A program made the translations under genes and the position numbers. A stretch of 64,000 nucleotides of DNA from Pirellulaceae bacterium (lineage in GTDB: Bacteria; Planctomycetota; Planctomycetia; Pirellulales; Pirellulaceae), in the NCBI GenBank assembly GCA_019636385.1, contig JAHBXT010000004.1, positions 248,001-312,000 of the forward strand, written 5' to 3'. Under the pieces are notes generated by a model. The model was not told the DNA's origin. It worked only from the letters and a program-made list of their open reading frames with translations, and did no database searches. Positions within the stretch are counted from its first letter, which is position 1. Every line of letters begins with the position of its first letter. Positions 28,592-37,428 of the stretch are shown piece by piece.

Positions 28592-29614
28592 TCACCGATT
28601 TTTCCAGGGCGCGTGATAGCTCATGCCCAAGCCGATAATCTTGCTCAGCAACTCTTCGTAGCTGATGCCAGCTACCTCAGCCGATTCAGCAAAATCTTCG
28701 CCGTAGGCCAAATTCGGATTGGCATTGGCTTCTAACACAAATACCCGGCCATCGGGACGCAAACGCAGGTCCATGCGCGCATAGCCGGTGAGGTCCAATG
28801 AATTGTAGATGCGTTTACATAGTCGAGCTATTTCGCGATGTTGCGTATCGGTCAAATCTGTGGCGGGTCCGGTAATAACACCTAGCTTTTCCTGGTACTT
28901 GCGATCCCACTTGACTTTGCGTGTGGCAATCAGCGGCGTATCGCTCTTGGTGAATTTCAATTCCCATATTGGCATCGTTTGCAAGCGCTTATTGCCCAGT
29001 ACGCCGACGTACAGTTCGCGGCCCTCGATGAACTCTTCAGCCAATGCATCGGCTTGAGTATGCTCGTGTATAAAGGCCACGCGGGTTTTTAATTCGTCGT
29101 CGTTGTTAACTACGGAAGCTTGGGCGATTCCCAGTGAGGCGTCATCTACGACGGACTTGACGAAGATGGGATATTTTAAGCGAACCGGCCGAACAACTTT
29201 ACGACCGATGGGAAAGACCGTGAAGTGAGGAGATGGTATGCGATGAAACGACAGTATCTTCTTGCACAGGGCTTTGTCTTTGGAAAGTAGGAGACCACGC
29301 GGATTGCAGCCCGTGTAGGCTTGGCGCTTCAGTTCTAAAAAGCTGACGATGGCGCTGTCGTAGGTCACGACACCGCTAAATTCTTCCAGAAGATTGAAGA
29401 CAACGTGCGGCTGACTTTCGAGGATCGCCTGACGCAACGGCGAGATATCGTCGTTCAGACCGAGAATTTCGACTTCGTGCCCCATCTCTTTGAGGGTCGA
29501 GACCACATCAAATTCAGTCTTCCACTCATTGATTTCACGCTCCGACTTGCCATCCATCGTTTCCGGTGGAATGAAACTGGCATTGACCAGCGTGAGCACG
29601 CGGAGCGGTTTCAT
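28592..29614 (-). CDS. ATP-grasp ligase, D-Ala-D-Ala ligase-like
   Basis: 340 residues with the order of a D-alanine-D-alanine ligase-type ATP-grasp enzyme. It has an N-terminal VNASFIPPE region, LESQPHVVFNLLEEFSG, SKDKALCKKIL, YPIFVKSVVDDASLGI (ATP-binding Lys), EEFIEGRELYVGVLG, and GYARMDLRLRPDGRVFVLEANANPNL with the metal-binding Glu and Asn. The substrate is probably an amino acid or peptide, but the usual Ddl specificity loops are not clear. Its ATG overlaps the stop of the metallopeptidase gene upstream by 4 bases, so the two products are made together. Confidence 0.87.
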   Translation of the reverse strand: MKPLRVLTLVNASFIPPETMDGKSEREINEWKTEFDVVSTLKEMGHEVEILGLNDDISPLRQAILESQPHVVFNLLEEFSGVVTYDSAIVSFLELKRQAYTGCNPRGLLLSKDKALCKKILSFHRIPSPHFTVFPIGRKVVRPVRLKYPIFVKSVVDDASLGIAQASVVNNDDELKTRVAFIHEHTQADALAEEFIEGRELYVGVLGNKRLQTMPIWELKFTKSDTPLIATRKVKWDRKYQEKLGVITGPATDLTDTQHREIARLCKRIYNSLDLTGYARMDLRLRPDGRVFVLEANANPNLAYGEDFAESAEVAGISYEELLSKIIGLGMSYHAPWKNR

Positions 29615-30687
29615 AAGGCCACCCGATGATAGCCTTGATGCAGATAGTTCATCGTTTGAACGGTCAACAGCAACATCATATCCCGTTTCGCATCAGCTTC
29701 GCTACCAGTCAACCGCAGCCGGAGATCGCGGCAGCGGTCAATCATCTCAGTCAATACCTGGTCGATGGTGTACTGCGACTCTCCAGTCCATTTCGACACG
29801 CAGCCCCGCAATTCGGTACGAATCAGCCGTAAAAACTGCGAAGCCGAGGATTTACTGGCATACTCGTTCTTGTCGGAGAAGATGCGCAACAAATCCCGAT
29901 CGTAAAAGTTGGGATGATCGACGCCATAATACTGCCGTTTGTGGTGATAGTGATCGCCCAGCGTAGTAGTGATTGTACTCAGCGGATCAATGTGCACCTT
30001 CGAGTTGACCAGTGGCTTGCGACCATCTAGTTCGGCCATGATTTGATTGACATACTCCAATTTCTTCAGTGCTGGCCAGTTCTTGTACTGGGTATTCCAT
30101 CGCGATCGAGGACGCAACCAGACGGCAAACGACTCGGCAAAATCTTCCGTCGGATGGCTTTGTGCATACCACATATCCAAATGAAGCACATAGTCGCGGC
30201 TGTACGGTTTGGGCCGATAATATGTAGGATAGGGTGTGGATACGCGACCAAACACCTGGCGATAAGACTTGCGACGCCTCAGTCGATAGGCGGTATCAAT
30301 CGCATGCCCCGCCTCGTGCCGCAAGATCTTCATGCACCATTCGCTGTTACCGCCTTCGACTTCTAACATCTGCTTGCGTTCTAGACGCATCAAACGCGGA
30401 TGTGCCAAGTAGAATGGGATGGCGATGCCCGGCACGCCATCCGGCGAGAACCATTCATCGGACAGCCAGACGTGTGGGCGGAACCGCAACCCGCGTTGGC
30501 CAAGCTCCTGGTAAAGCTGTTTGAGACACTGCTGGACCATCGAGCCACGCAATGTTAACTTCAAGTCGCACATACGCACTTGAAACAACTCGGCGTCCGT
30601 CATTCGCTCTAATTTCCGCGAACTAATCATTCGCGTTTTTTGTACAGCCACTCGTGTTGCCCGTCGTTGTTGTCGTCGATCAACCAC
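29611..30687 (-). CDS. Putative zinc metallopeptidase (HExxH)
   Basis: 358 residues with a zinc motif HEAGHAIDTAY (HExxH) in the middle of the chain, preceded by GIAIPFYLAHPRL and followed by RRKSYRQVFG and HPTEDFAESFAVWL, which could supply the third ligand Glu. This resembles the family annotated as putative zinc-binding metallopeptidase. No signal peptide is evident; the extreme N-terminus is very basic. The start is unsettled: GTG 30687 or ATG 30630, neither with a good ribosome site. Translational coupling to the ATP-grasp gene (ATGA overlap) suggests that both act on the same peptide; that is inference. Confidence 0.8.
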   Translation of the reverse strand: MVDRRQQRRATRVAVQKTRMISSRKLERMTDAELFQVRMCDLKLTLRGSMVQQCLKQLYQELGQRGLRFRPHVWLSDEWFSPDGVPGIAIPFYLAHPRLMRLERKQMLEVEGGNSEWCMKILRHEAGHAIDTAYRLRRRKSYRQVFGRVSTPYPTYYRPKPYSRDYVLHLDMWYAQSHPTEDFAESFAVWLRPRSRWNTQYKNWPALKKLEYVNQIMAELDGRKPLVNSKVHIDPLSTITTTLGDHYHHKRQYYGVDHPNFYDRDLLRIFSDKNEYASKSSASQFLRLIRTELRGCVSKWTGESQYTIDQVLTEMIDRCRDLRLRLTGSEADAKRDMMLLLTVQTMNYLHQGYHRVAL

Positions 30688-30804
30688 CGTAATTTTGCGT
30701 CAGCTTTGGAAGCTTAGCTTGCCCACCAGGATGTGCCAACTATAGCCTAGGAATCAATTTAATCTACGCTGCCGCTGGCGCTCACCGGAGCACTGGAAAT
30801 ATTT

Positions 30805-31512
30805 ATGAGGATTCTCGACACTTGCCTGGCATTGCCGGCAATGGCCGCCTGCCTGCTTTCGGCGGTACAGGCCCAGTCCGTGGCCGACTCAGCGAGACTC
30901 TGGGACGACTGTCTACGCCCAGCCTATCGAGGAACGAGCGATACCGTCCAACTGTCGGGAGCAGAAATTGGGCGGCAACAGCTTGAACGCCTCCCCACCC
31001 TCCTGTCGGCCCGAAATTTCCTGATTGATGACGGACGAGTAACCGATGAGGGGCTGAAATTCATTGTGCAATCATGCCCCGACTTGGAGCATTTGCGACT
31101 GCGGCTGAGCCCGATCGGCGACCCTGGTGCCGTGTATTTATGCAAACTCAGAAATCTCCGCATCCTTAATTTGCCGCAATGTCGATTGACGGTAGCCGGA
31201 ATCAGGAAGTTGGCGGAACTGCGGTTGCTGGAGGAAGTGCGCTTAGGTGGGGGCCAAATCGACGATTTTGCCCTGGCTGAACTGGCACGACTGCCGTCAC
31301 TCAAGCGTTTGCACCTGATTGGCCCCAGTTTATCGGACCAGGCACTCGACATAATAGCTGAAACCAAGGGGCTACAGTCCTTTTATTTGGACGACTGTAA
31401 CCTAGACCCGGCAGCCTGGAAAACTCTGAGTTATCGGCGGCCAGAACTGCATGTTCATATCGACCAGCCCCACCGGGATCGCTGGAAAAAAGCGGACCTA
31501 GCCCCGGAATGA
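30805..31512 (+). CDS. Exported leucine-rich-repeat protein
   Basis: 235 residues with a signal peptide (CLALPAMAACLLSAVQAQ) and about five leucine-rich repeats of the planctomycete/GALA-like kind, for example LEHLRLRLSPIGD, LRILNLPQCRLT, LEEVRLGGGQID, LKRLHLIGPSLSD and LQSFYLDDCNLD. Such domains bind partner proteins. The gene stands alone, divergent from the metallopeptidase operon. Confidence 0.78.
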   Translation: MRILDTCLALPAMAACLLSAVQAQSVADSARLWDDCLRPAYRGTSDTVQLSGAEIGRQQLERLPTLLSARNFLIDDGRVTDEGLKFIVQSCPDLEHLRLRLSPIGDPGAVYLCKLRNLRILNLPQCRLTVAGIRKLAELRLLEEVRLGGGQIDDFALAELARLPSLKRLHLIGPSLSDQALDIIAETKGLQSFYLDDCNLDPAAWKTLSYRRPELHVHIDQPHRDRWKKADLAPE

Positions 31513-31638
31513 GCCACCCAGAAGAACGGTAAGTAGCCTCCAACTTGGCGAATCATTTGCCGTTGTGGAAACCGGCGGGCCGGCTATATTTGTTCGCCCA
31601 CGCAAACTTGATTTCAGTTGATTTTTGGAGAGTCAGAC

Positions 31639-31905
31639 ATGGCCAGTCAGTGTGCCATTTGCAGCAAGAAACCAGTTGTCGGAAACAGCGTCGAAATTCG
31701 GGGTAAGGCCAAGTACTTGGGTGGCGTCGGTACCAAGGTAACTGGGATTACTCGCCGTAGATTCAAGCCGAACTTGCAGTCCATTCGGGTCGAACTGCCC
31801 AGTGGTGAGCATCGTCGGCTGAGGGTCTGCACGCAATGTATTCGTAGCGGCCTGGTTCGCAAGGTCGTCAGGCAGAAGCCATTTGCAGTGCCGGCGGCCA
31901 AATAG
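31639..31905 (+). CDS. rpmB: 50S ribosomal protein bL28
   Basis: 88 residues beginning MASQCAICSKKPVVGNSV, from the ATG at 31639 with GGAG about 9 bases upstream. Family features include ITRRRFKPNLQSIRV and RVCTQCIRSGLVRKV. The CxxC pairs (CAIC and CTQC) make this the zinc-binding form of bL28. Length is normal. In many bacteria a Zur-regulated zinc-free paralogue exists; none is seen here. Confidence 0.97.
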   Translation: MASQCAICSKKPVVGNSVEIRGKAKYLGGVGTKVTGITRRRFKPNLQSIRVELPSGEHRRLRVCTQCIRSGLVRKVVRQKPFAVPAAK

Positions 31906-31932
31906 ATTTAGGCCGATATCCATGCGGTAGCT

Positions 31933-32042
31933 ACGCTCGCCAGAGCGTGAATTGCGCTTTTAAGGATTAGATTGGGAAATCCCAAGCTCCACCGTCTGAG
32001 GACGGTAGCTGTGAGTTCCATCGTCTAGCGACGGTAACTACA
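31933..32042. repeat. Cluster of three small hairpin (REP-like) units
   Basis: Stem-loops with 4-base loops: ACGCTC-gcca-GAGCGT (31933-31948), ACCGTC-tgag-GACGGT (31991-32006) and ATCGTC-tagc-GACGGT (32020-32035, one wobble pair). The last two lie in tandem 29-bp units (31985-32013 and 32014-32042) that agree at 20 of 29 positions. They lie between rpmB and gatC. A close relative of the first hairpin occurs at 40186-40199. The pattern is that of REP-type elements. Confidence 0.6.
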
Positions 32043-32072
32043 TGGCACCGCTCGCTACACTCACTAGTCGGA

Positions 32073-32369
32073 ATGCCGAATATGCAGCTTTCGCGTGATG
32101 ACGTACGTAAGGTAGCAGCGCTTGCCAAATTGGAGCTGAGCGATAGCCAACTGGATGATGTCGCCGAAAAGCTACGGAATGTACTGCGATTAGTCGACCA
32201 GCTGAGTCAAGTCGACACCACGGGCGTGGAGGAGATGGCACACCCGGTAGACGTGCATTCAGTGACTCGTGGCGACCAAATTCAGGCCGGGTTGCCGCGC
32301 GAGGCAGCTCTCAGGAACGCGCCACAAACCGACGGCGAATTCTTCCTGGTGCCTCCGGTATTGGGATAA
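32073..32369 (+). CDS. gatC: Asp-tRNA(Asn)/Glu-tRNA(Gln) amidotransferase subunit C
   Basis: 98 residues with the whole GatC pattern: LSRDDVRKVAALAKLELSD, ELSQVDTTGVEEM-type centre (QLSQVDTTGVEEMAHPV), and C-terminal LRNAPQTDGEFFLVPPVLG. GatC stabilises the GatA-GatB complex that amidates mischarged tRNA. gatA follows 178 bases downstream and gatB after it, so all three subunits are together in the order C-A-B. The start could be ATG 32082 instead. Confidence 0.96.
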   Translation: MPNMQLSRDDVRKVAALAKLELSDSQLDDVAEKLRNVLRLVDQLSQVDTTGVEEMAHPVDVHSVTRGDQIQAGLPREAALRNAPQTDGEFFLVPPVLG

Positions 32370-32547
32370 ACCCAGCGACACTGCTGTACGGGTACTACAG
32401 GTTAGCGCGTTGCCATCAAAGCTGCGGATACTTTCTCGCTAGCTATCCTTTTAAAAGAGTGGCTCTCAGGTCCTCTTTAAACTGCATTCTGGCGTCTGTA
32501 GCCACAGTCCTTGCAGCGGCCAGCGGGCTCGCGTAAGCTGGCTGCCT

Positions 32548-34107
32548 ATGAAGCTTGAAAATCTATCCGCCGTTGCATTGGGCAAGAAGATCGCTGCTCG
32601 GGAGATATCCTGCCGGGAGGCCACGGCCTACTTTCTCCAACGCTCTCAAGAGCTTGACCCACAGGTTGGTGCCTACATTAGCCTGCTGGATGAGTCCGCC
32701 GTATTGGCAGAAGCACAACGTGTCGATCAGCATTTGTCTGGCAAAGTTCACAATTTTCTGGCGAAGCAGTCGCCCCTGACCGGAGTACCCGTAGCCATCA
32801 AAGACGTGCTGTGCCTGGAAGGCTGGCCAACGACTTGCGGGTCGCGGATGTTAAAAGAGTACCGTCCGCCATATACCGCGACTGCCGTCGACCGGCTGCA
32901 ACAGGCGGGACTGGTCGTGCTGGGCAAGACCAACATGGACGAATTCGCGATGGGTTCCAGTACGGAAAACAGCGCGTTGGGTGTGACTCGCAATCCCTGG
33001 GCGCTCGACCGCACTCCGGGCGGATCCAGTGGCGGCTCCGCAGCCGTATTGGCGGCTGGCATGTCGCCGCTGGCCATAGGATCGGACACGGGTGGCTCGG
33101 TTCGCCAACCAGCAGCTTTTTGTGGCGTATGTGGCCTGAAGCCAACCTATGGCCTGATCAGTCGCTGGGGACTGGTTGCCTATGCCAGCAGTTTGGATCA
33201 AGTCGGTCCGATGGCCCATCACGTTGAAGACGTGGCCGCTCTCTTGCAAATTATGGCCGGTCACGATCCGCGCGACAGCACCTCGCTGAATGTAGCTCTA
33301 CCAGACTATGTGCAGCAGCTTGACCAACCGCTGGATGGACTGCGCGTGGGCATCGTTAGCGAACACCTGCACCATGGTTCGCTGGACAGCCAAATCGTGT
33401 CAGCTGTGCAGCAGGCCTGCAGGCTGCTGCAAGAGCTGGGGGCTAGGCTGGTTGAAATTCACCTTCCGCATAGCGCACACTCGGTGGCTGCGTACTATGT
33501 GATCGCGCCCTGTGAAGCCAGCAGCAACTTGGCACGTTATGAGGCAGCGCATTATGGCTTTCGCGCCCCCAAAAATTCCGATCACCAATCCGTGACCATT
33601 AGAGACGCTGCAGGCCGCCAATCCGCCAGCAACTTAGGTTCAAACGAGCCATCGCCACTGGAGCGGATGATGATCGCCAGCCGCAGTCAGGGATTGGGAG
33701 ATGAAGTCAAACGTCGCATCCTGCTGGGCACGTTTGCACTCAGTGCTGGATACGCGGATGCTTATTATAAACAGGCGTTGCGAGTTCGCCGTTTGATCGC
33801 TCAAGACTACCAATCGGCTTTTCAACAGGTCGATGTACTACTGGGACCGGTCGCACCATCTCCGGCCTACGTCCTCGGTGAAAAGGTTGACGATCCGGTA
33901 CAAATGTATTTGGGGGATCTGTTTACGGTGGAGGCCAATTTAGTCGGCTTACCTGCCTTGTCGCTACCGGCTGGCATGAGCAATAGTGGCTTGCCGCTGG
34001 CGATTCAGTTGCAGGCTCCCCAGCTACAAGAATCGCGATTGTTGGCTACTGCGCATCAGCTCCAACGCGCGGGCCTATTTGAGCCGCAGATTGCACCGCT
34101 TGGCTGA
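32548..34107 (+). CDS. gatA: Asp-tRNA(Asn)/Glu-tRNA(Gln) amidotransferase subunit A
   Basis: 519 residues. GatA releases ammonia from glutamine for the tRNA-dependent transamidation. The amidase signature is visible: VAIKDVLC (catalytic Lys), TPGGSSGGSAAVLAAG and SDTGGSVRQPAAFCG (Ser pair), GRWGLVAYASSLDQ-type region (ISRWGLVAYASSLDQVGP). It is slightly longer than the usual ~485 residues because of an insert near residues 345-385 (HQSVTIRDAAGRQSASNLGS). gatB follows after 57 bases. Confidence 0.97.
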   Translation: MKLENLSAVALGKKIAAREISCREATAYFLQRSQELDPQVGAYISLLDESAVLAEAQRVDQHLSGKVHNFLAKQSPLTGVPVAIKDVLCLEGWPTTCGSRMLKEYRPPYTATAVDRLQQAGLVVLGKTNMDEFAMGSSTENSALGVTRNPWALDRTPGGSSGGSAAVLAAGMSPLAIGSDTGGSVRQPAAFCGVCGLKPTYGLISRWGLVAYASSLDQVGPMAHHVEDVAALLQIMAGHDPRDSTSLNVALPDYVQQLDQPLDGLRVGIVSEHLHHGSLDSQIVSAVQQACRLLQELGARLVEIHLPHSAHSVAAYYVIAPCEASSNLARYEAAHYGFRAPKNSDHQSVTIRDAAGRQSASNLGSNEPSPLERMMIASRSQGLGDEVKRRILLGTFALSAGYADAYYKQALRVRRLIAQDYQSAFQQVDVLLGPVAPSPAYVLGEKVDDPVQMYLGDLFTVEANLVGLPALSLPAGMSNSGLPLAIQLQAPQLQESRLLATAHQLQRAGLFEPQIAPLG

Positions 34108-34164
34108 TCGTAAGGCTGGGGGCTGGCCCGAGTCGTAAAGAACCGTAATGAGATCCCTGCTGAC

Positions 34165-35640
34165 ATGAGTGCTGTACCTTATCGACTGGTAGTTGGCTTG
34201 GAAGTCCATGTGCAACTGGCCACCAACACTAAACTGTTTTGCAGTTGCTCAACGAAATTTGGCGCTCCGCCCAACACCCAGGTTTGTCCCGTTTGCTTGG
34301 CTCAGCCCGGAGCGCTGCCGGTATTGAACGCCCGGGCTGTCGAACTGGCCATTCGTACGGGATTAGCGCTCAATTGTAGAATCGACCCGGTCACCAAGTG
34401 GGATCGCAAGAACTATTTCTATCCAGACCTACCTAAGGGATATCAGATCAGCCAGTTCGACCGGCCGATCTGCGGCGAGGGGTACTTGCAGTTTCCCGAC
34501 CCCGATTCGCCAGGTGACTTACTGACTGTGCGATTGATTCGCGCGCATCTGGAAGAGGACGCTGGCAAGAGCCTGCACGACGAATCGTCAGGTACAGCCG
34601 ACAGTCGAATCGACCTCAATCGCGCAGGCACGCCACTCTTGGAGATCGTATCCTATCCCGACATTTCCAGCCCTGCAGCTGCCAAAGCCTATTTGACTGA
34701 CCTACGTTTGCTGCTGATCTACTTGGGGGTATCAGATTGCAATATGCAAGAGGGCAGCTTACGAGCCGACGCCAATGTCAACTTGCATATTCCACAAGCC
34801 GACGGCCAGACTGTCGCCACCCCAATTGTAGAACTCAAGAATCTGAACAGTTTTCGAGCGGTCGAACGAGCCGTGGCCTATGAAGCGCAGCGACAGTATG
34901 ATCATTGGCAACGCACTGGCCAGACGATCCACGACGCTCCCAAACAGACTCGCGGCTGGGACGATAATGCTGGTGTTACCAAGGCCCAACGCGAAAAAGA
35001 AGAATCTGCTGACTATCGCTACTTTCCCGACCCAGACTTGGTACCGCTCAAAGTCACCGCAGACATGCTCGCCCAGCAGCGGCAATTGATGGGCGAGCTG
35101 CCCGCAGCCGCGCGGACTCGATTGCAGAATCAATTCGGCCTGAAGGCCTACGACGCCGACGTCATAGTTTCTCAAGGGCGTCCCGTGGTTCAATACTACG
35201 ATGCGTTGGTCGGTGGCGGCGCGGACGCTCGGCGGGCAAGTAGTTGGCTACAACAGGATGTGCTGCGAACGTTAAAAGAGCACAGCTGGTCCATCGAACA
35301 ATTCCCGATTTCCAGTCAGCGACTGGGCGAATTGCTACAGGCGATTGACCAAGGGAATCTGGACAACGCGCGCGCCAGGAATGTCTTTCAATATCTGCTG
35401 GAACACGATGTTTCGATTTCGCAGGCCATCGAGGCTTTGGGAATTAAACAGATCGATAGCAGTCAACTGACCGACTTGTGCCAGCTACTGCTTCAGGAAA
35501 ATCCACAAGTAGTTGTTCAATTCCGTGAGGGGAATACCAAAGCCTTAGGCTACCTGGTCGGTGCCGCGAAGAAGAAAGATCCGAACGTCGATCCCAAACA
35601 GGTACGTGAATTGTGCGAGAAACTGATTCAGGCAATGTGA
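34165..35640 (+). CDS. gatB: Asp-tRNA(Asn)/Glu-tRNA(Gln) amidotransferase subunit B
   Basis: 491 residues, the kinase/transamidase and tRNA-binding subunit. Visible: GLEVHVQLATNTKLFCSCS at the N-terminus, the zinc-type cysteines (CSCS and CPVC), RKNYFYPDLPKGYQISQ, HLEEDAGKS, and DLNRAGTPLLEIVS. The C-terminal YqeY-like domain ends NPNVDPK-like (DPNVDPKQVRELCEKLI). A short gene for a SAM-hydrolase-type C-domain follows 9 bases later and is probably co-transcribed. Confidence 0.97.
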   Translation: MSAVPYRLVVGLEVHVQLATNTKLFCSCSTKFGAPPNTQVCPVCLAQPGALPVLNARAVELAIRTGLALNCRIDPVTKWDRKNYFYPDLPKGYQISQFDRPICGEGYLQFPDPDSPGDLLTVRLIRAHLEEDAGKSLHDESSGTADSRIDLNRAGTPLLEIVSYPDISSPAAAKAYLTDLRLLLIYLGVSDCNMQEGSLRADANVNLHIPQADGQTVATPIVELKNLNSFRAVERAVAYEAQRQYDHWQRTGQTIHDAPKQTRGWDDNAGVTKAQREKEESADYRYFPDPDLVPLKVTADMLAQQRQLMGELPAAARTRLQNQFGLKAYDADVIVSQGRPVVQYYDALVGGGADARRASSWLQQDVLRTLKEHSWSIEQFPISSQRLGELLQAIDQGNLDNARARNVFQYLLEHDVSISQAIEALGIKQIDSSQLTDLCQLLLQENPQVVVQFREGNTKALGYLVGAAKKKDPNVDPKQVRELCEKLIQAM

Positions 35641-35649
35641 GGAACCATC

Positions 35650-35937
35650 GTGTCACACAAAATTGCGGGAACCATCGTTCAAGTCGATCAGGCTGGCAAC
35701 TTGATTACCGACATTCCAAGCGAAAGACTGACATCTGCACCGACTGATGATTCACTGCGAGTGACCGTCGATGAACACGAAACGTTCGGCCTGTTCGCGC
35801 CAGACCATGGACAACCTGACATGACGCTGATCGCCATCGTGGCTCCTGGCGAGCCGCTAACGGTCATGTTGGTCGGCGATAGCGCTCGAGCCATGCTCGG
35901 AGTGTCCGTAGGTGCAGCAGTTTCAGTTCAATGGTAA
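35650..35937 (+). CDS. Stand-alone SAM-hydrolase (DUF62) C-terminal-domain protein
   Basis: 95 residues from a GTG at 35650 with GAGGAA upstream. The whole protein looks like the C-terminal beta-barrel domain of the S-adenosylmethionine hydrolase / chlorinase family: GTIVQVDQAGNLITDIP at the start and GDSARAMLGVSVGAAVSV at the end. The catalytic N-terminal domain, which holds most of the SAM-binding residues, is absent. It follows gatB directly. It may be a subunit for another protein or have its own ligand; this is unknown. Confidence 0.72.
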   Translation: MSHKIAGTIVQVDQAGNLITDIPSERLTSAPTDDSLRVTVDEHETFGLFAPDHGQPDMTLIAIVAPGEPLTVMLVGDSARAMLGVSVGAAVSVQW

Positions 35938-36003
35938 TCTGCGGACCTCCATCCCACATACGCACATCAGCAGCTTGACGCACCAGGACTTGACGCCACG
36001 CAC

Positions 36004-37350
36004 ATGTCAGATCAACAGCACGTCGATCGCCATCACTATTGGCATGCGTTCACGCAGATGGCCGAGTACGAACCGCTGATCATTGATTCGGCTCAGGGCG
36101 TATGGCTGATGGATGTCAATGGTCGGAGGTTGCTGGATGGTTGCAGCAGTATGTGGTGCAATGTCCATGGTCATCGCCATCCGGTCATCGATCAAGCTAT
36201 TCGACAACAGTTAGAACGCGTTGCCCATGTCACGTCGTTGGGAATGAGCAATCCGACGACGATCGAGCTGACATCGAAATTGGTGGAGGTAGCTCCTGAG
36301 GGTTTGGAATGCGTTTTTTTCAGCAGCGATGGCGCCAGCGCAGTGGAGGTCGCGCTGAAGATGGCCTTTCAGTATTGGCGACAGATTCAGCCTGCCCAAC
36401 CGCAGCGGGACCTCTATCTGGCGTTAGGCAGTGCTTACCACGGCGATACGCTGGGTTCGGTCAGCGTTGGCGGTGTGGCGCGCTTTCATGCGATGTTTTC
36501 GCCGTTGTTGTTCGATGTTCTGCGAGGCCCCTGCCCCGACACCTATCGTGGCCCCGAAAGTGTGTCAGCCACGGACCTGACCACATACTACCTCTCTGAA
36601 TACCGAAAGCTGTTCGAACGCTTTGGCCAGCGCATTGCGGCGGTGATTGTCGAACCGCTGCTGCAGGCAGCTGCTGGAATGGTCCTGCATCCGCCGGGGT
36701 TCCTGCGTGGTTTGGCCAACATGGCGCGAGACTATGGAACACTCTTGATTGCCGATGAGATTGCGACAGGCATGGGACGGACCGGCAAGATGTGGGCCTG
36801 CCAGTGGGAAGATGTGCGACCCGACTTGCTGTGCACCGGAAAAGGACTTAGCGGCGGTTATTTGCCGATTGCCGCCACGTTGACGACTCGAGAAATATGG
36901 AATGCGTTCTTGGGTGAATATAGTCAGTCGCGATCCTTTTTTCATGGACACACGTACGCTGGAAATCCGCTGGCCAGCGCGGCGGCCTTGGCTACGCTTC
37001 GAGTCTTCGATGAAGAACAAACATTGGTGCAAGTCCGTAAGAATTCCAGTTATCTTGCAGAAAGCTTGGCCCCACTGAAAGCGCATCCGCATATTGGCGA
37101 TGTTCGCCTATGCGGGTTGGCGGCAGCAATCGAACTGGTTCAGCATCGCGACTTGAAAATCGGCTTTCCCTGGCAAGCCAAAGTTGGCCAGCAGATGTGC
37201 CAGCGAATATTGGAATATGGCGTCTGGATGCGGCCTTTGGGCAACGTGCTGGTCATCATGCCCCCGTTGCGCATTACCAGCAGCGAGATCGACATTCTGG
37301 TTGCAGCGATTCGTCGTGCGCTGGCTGAGCAGTTTACGAATAGTAAATAA
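36004..37350 (+). CDS. bioA: Adenosylmethionine-8-amino-7-oxononanoate aminotransferase
   Basis: BioA makes 7,8-diaminopelargonate in biotin synthesis, using SAM as amino donor and PLP. The 448-residue class III aminotransferase shows HYWHAFTQM near the N-terminus, DGCSSMWCNVHGH, YHGDTLGSVSVGG, IVEPLLQAAAGM, LLIADEIATGMGRTG, CTGKGLSGGYLP (PLP Lys) and FFHGHTYAGNPLA. The aromatic WHAF and the SSMWCNVHGH segment favour BioA over other class III members. No other bio gene is adjacent. Confidence 0.95.
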   Translation: MSDQQHVDRHHYWHAFTQMAEYEPLIIDSAQGVWLMDVNGRRLLDGCSSMWCNVHGHRHPVIDQAIRQQLERVAHVTSLGMSNPTTIELTSKLVEVAPEGLECVFFSSDGASAVEVALKMAFQYWRQIQPAQPQRDLYLALGSAYHGDTLGSVSVGGVARFHAMFSPLLFDVLRGPCPDTYRGPESVSATDLTTYYLSEYRKLFERFGQRIAAVIVEPLLQAAAGMVLHPPGFLRGLANMARDYGTLLIADEIATGMGRTGKMWACQWEDVRPDLLCTGKGLSGGYLPIAATLTTREIWNAFLGEYSQSRSFFHGHTYAGNPLASAAALATLRVFDEEQTLVQVRKNSSYLAESLAPLKAHPHIGDVRLCGLAAAIELVQHRDLKIGFPWQAKVGQQMCQRILEYGVWMRPLGNVLVIMPPLRITSSEIDILVAAIRRALAEQFTNSK

Positions 37351-37353
37351 AAA

Positions 37354-37401
37354 CCGCTGCGTAAGCCTAGGACGAATATTCGTTCTTGGCTTACGCAGCG
37401 G
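37354..37401 (-). terminator. 48-bp near-perfect palindrome, terminator for the HTH gene
   Basis: Two 24-base arms meet with no spacer and match at 22 of 24 positions; the outer part is CCGCTGCGTAAGCC / GGCTTACGCAGCGG. On the minus strand the stem is followed by a T-rich run (TTTTTATTTA), as an intrinsic terminator for the minus-strand HTH gene should be. For bioA on the plus strand there is no T-run, so any action in that direction is weaker. Confidence 0.8.
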
Positions 37402-37428
37402 GATCAGTAACAACACAGAGTTGTAATA

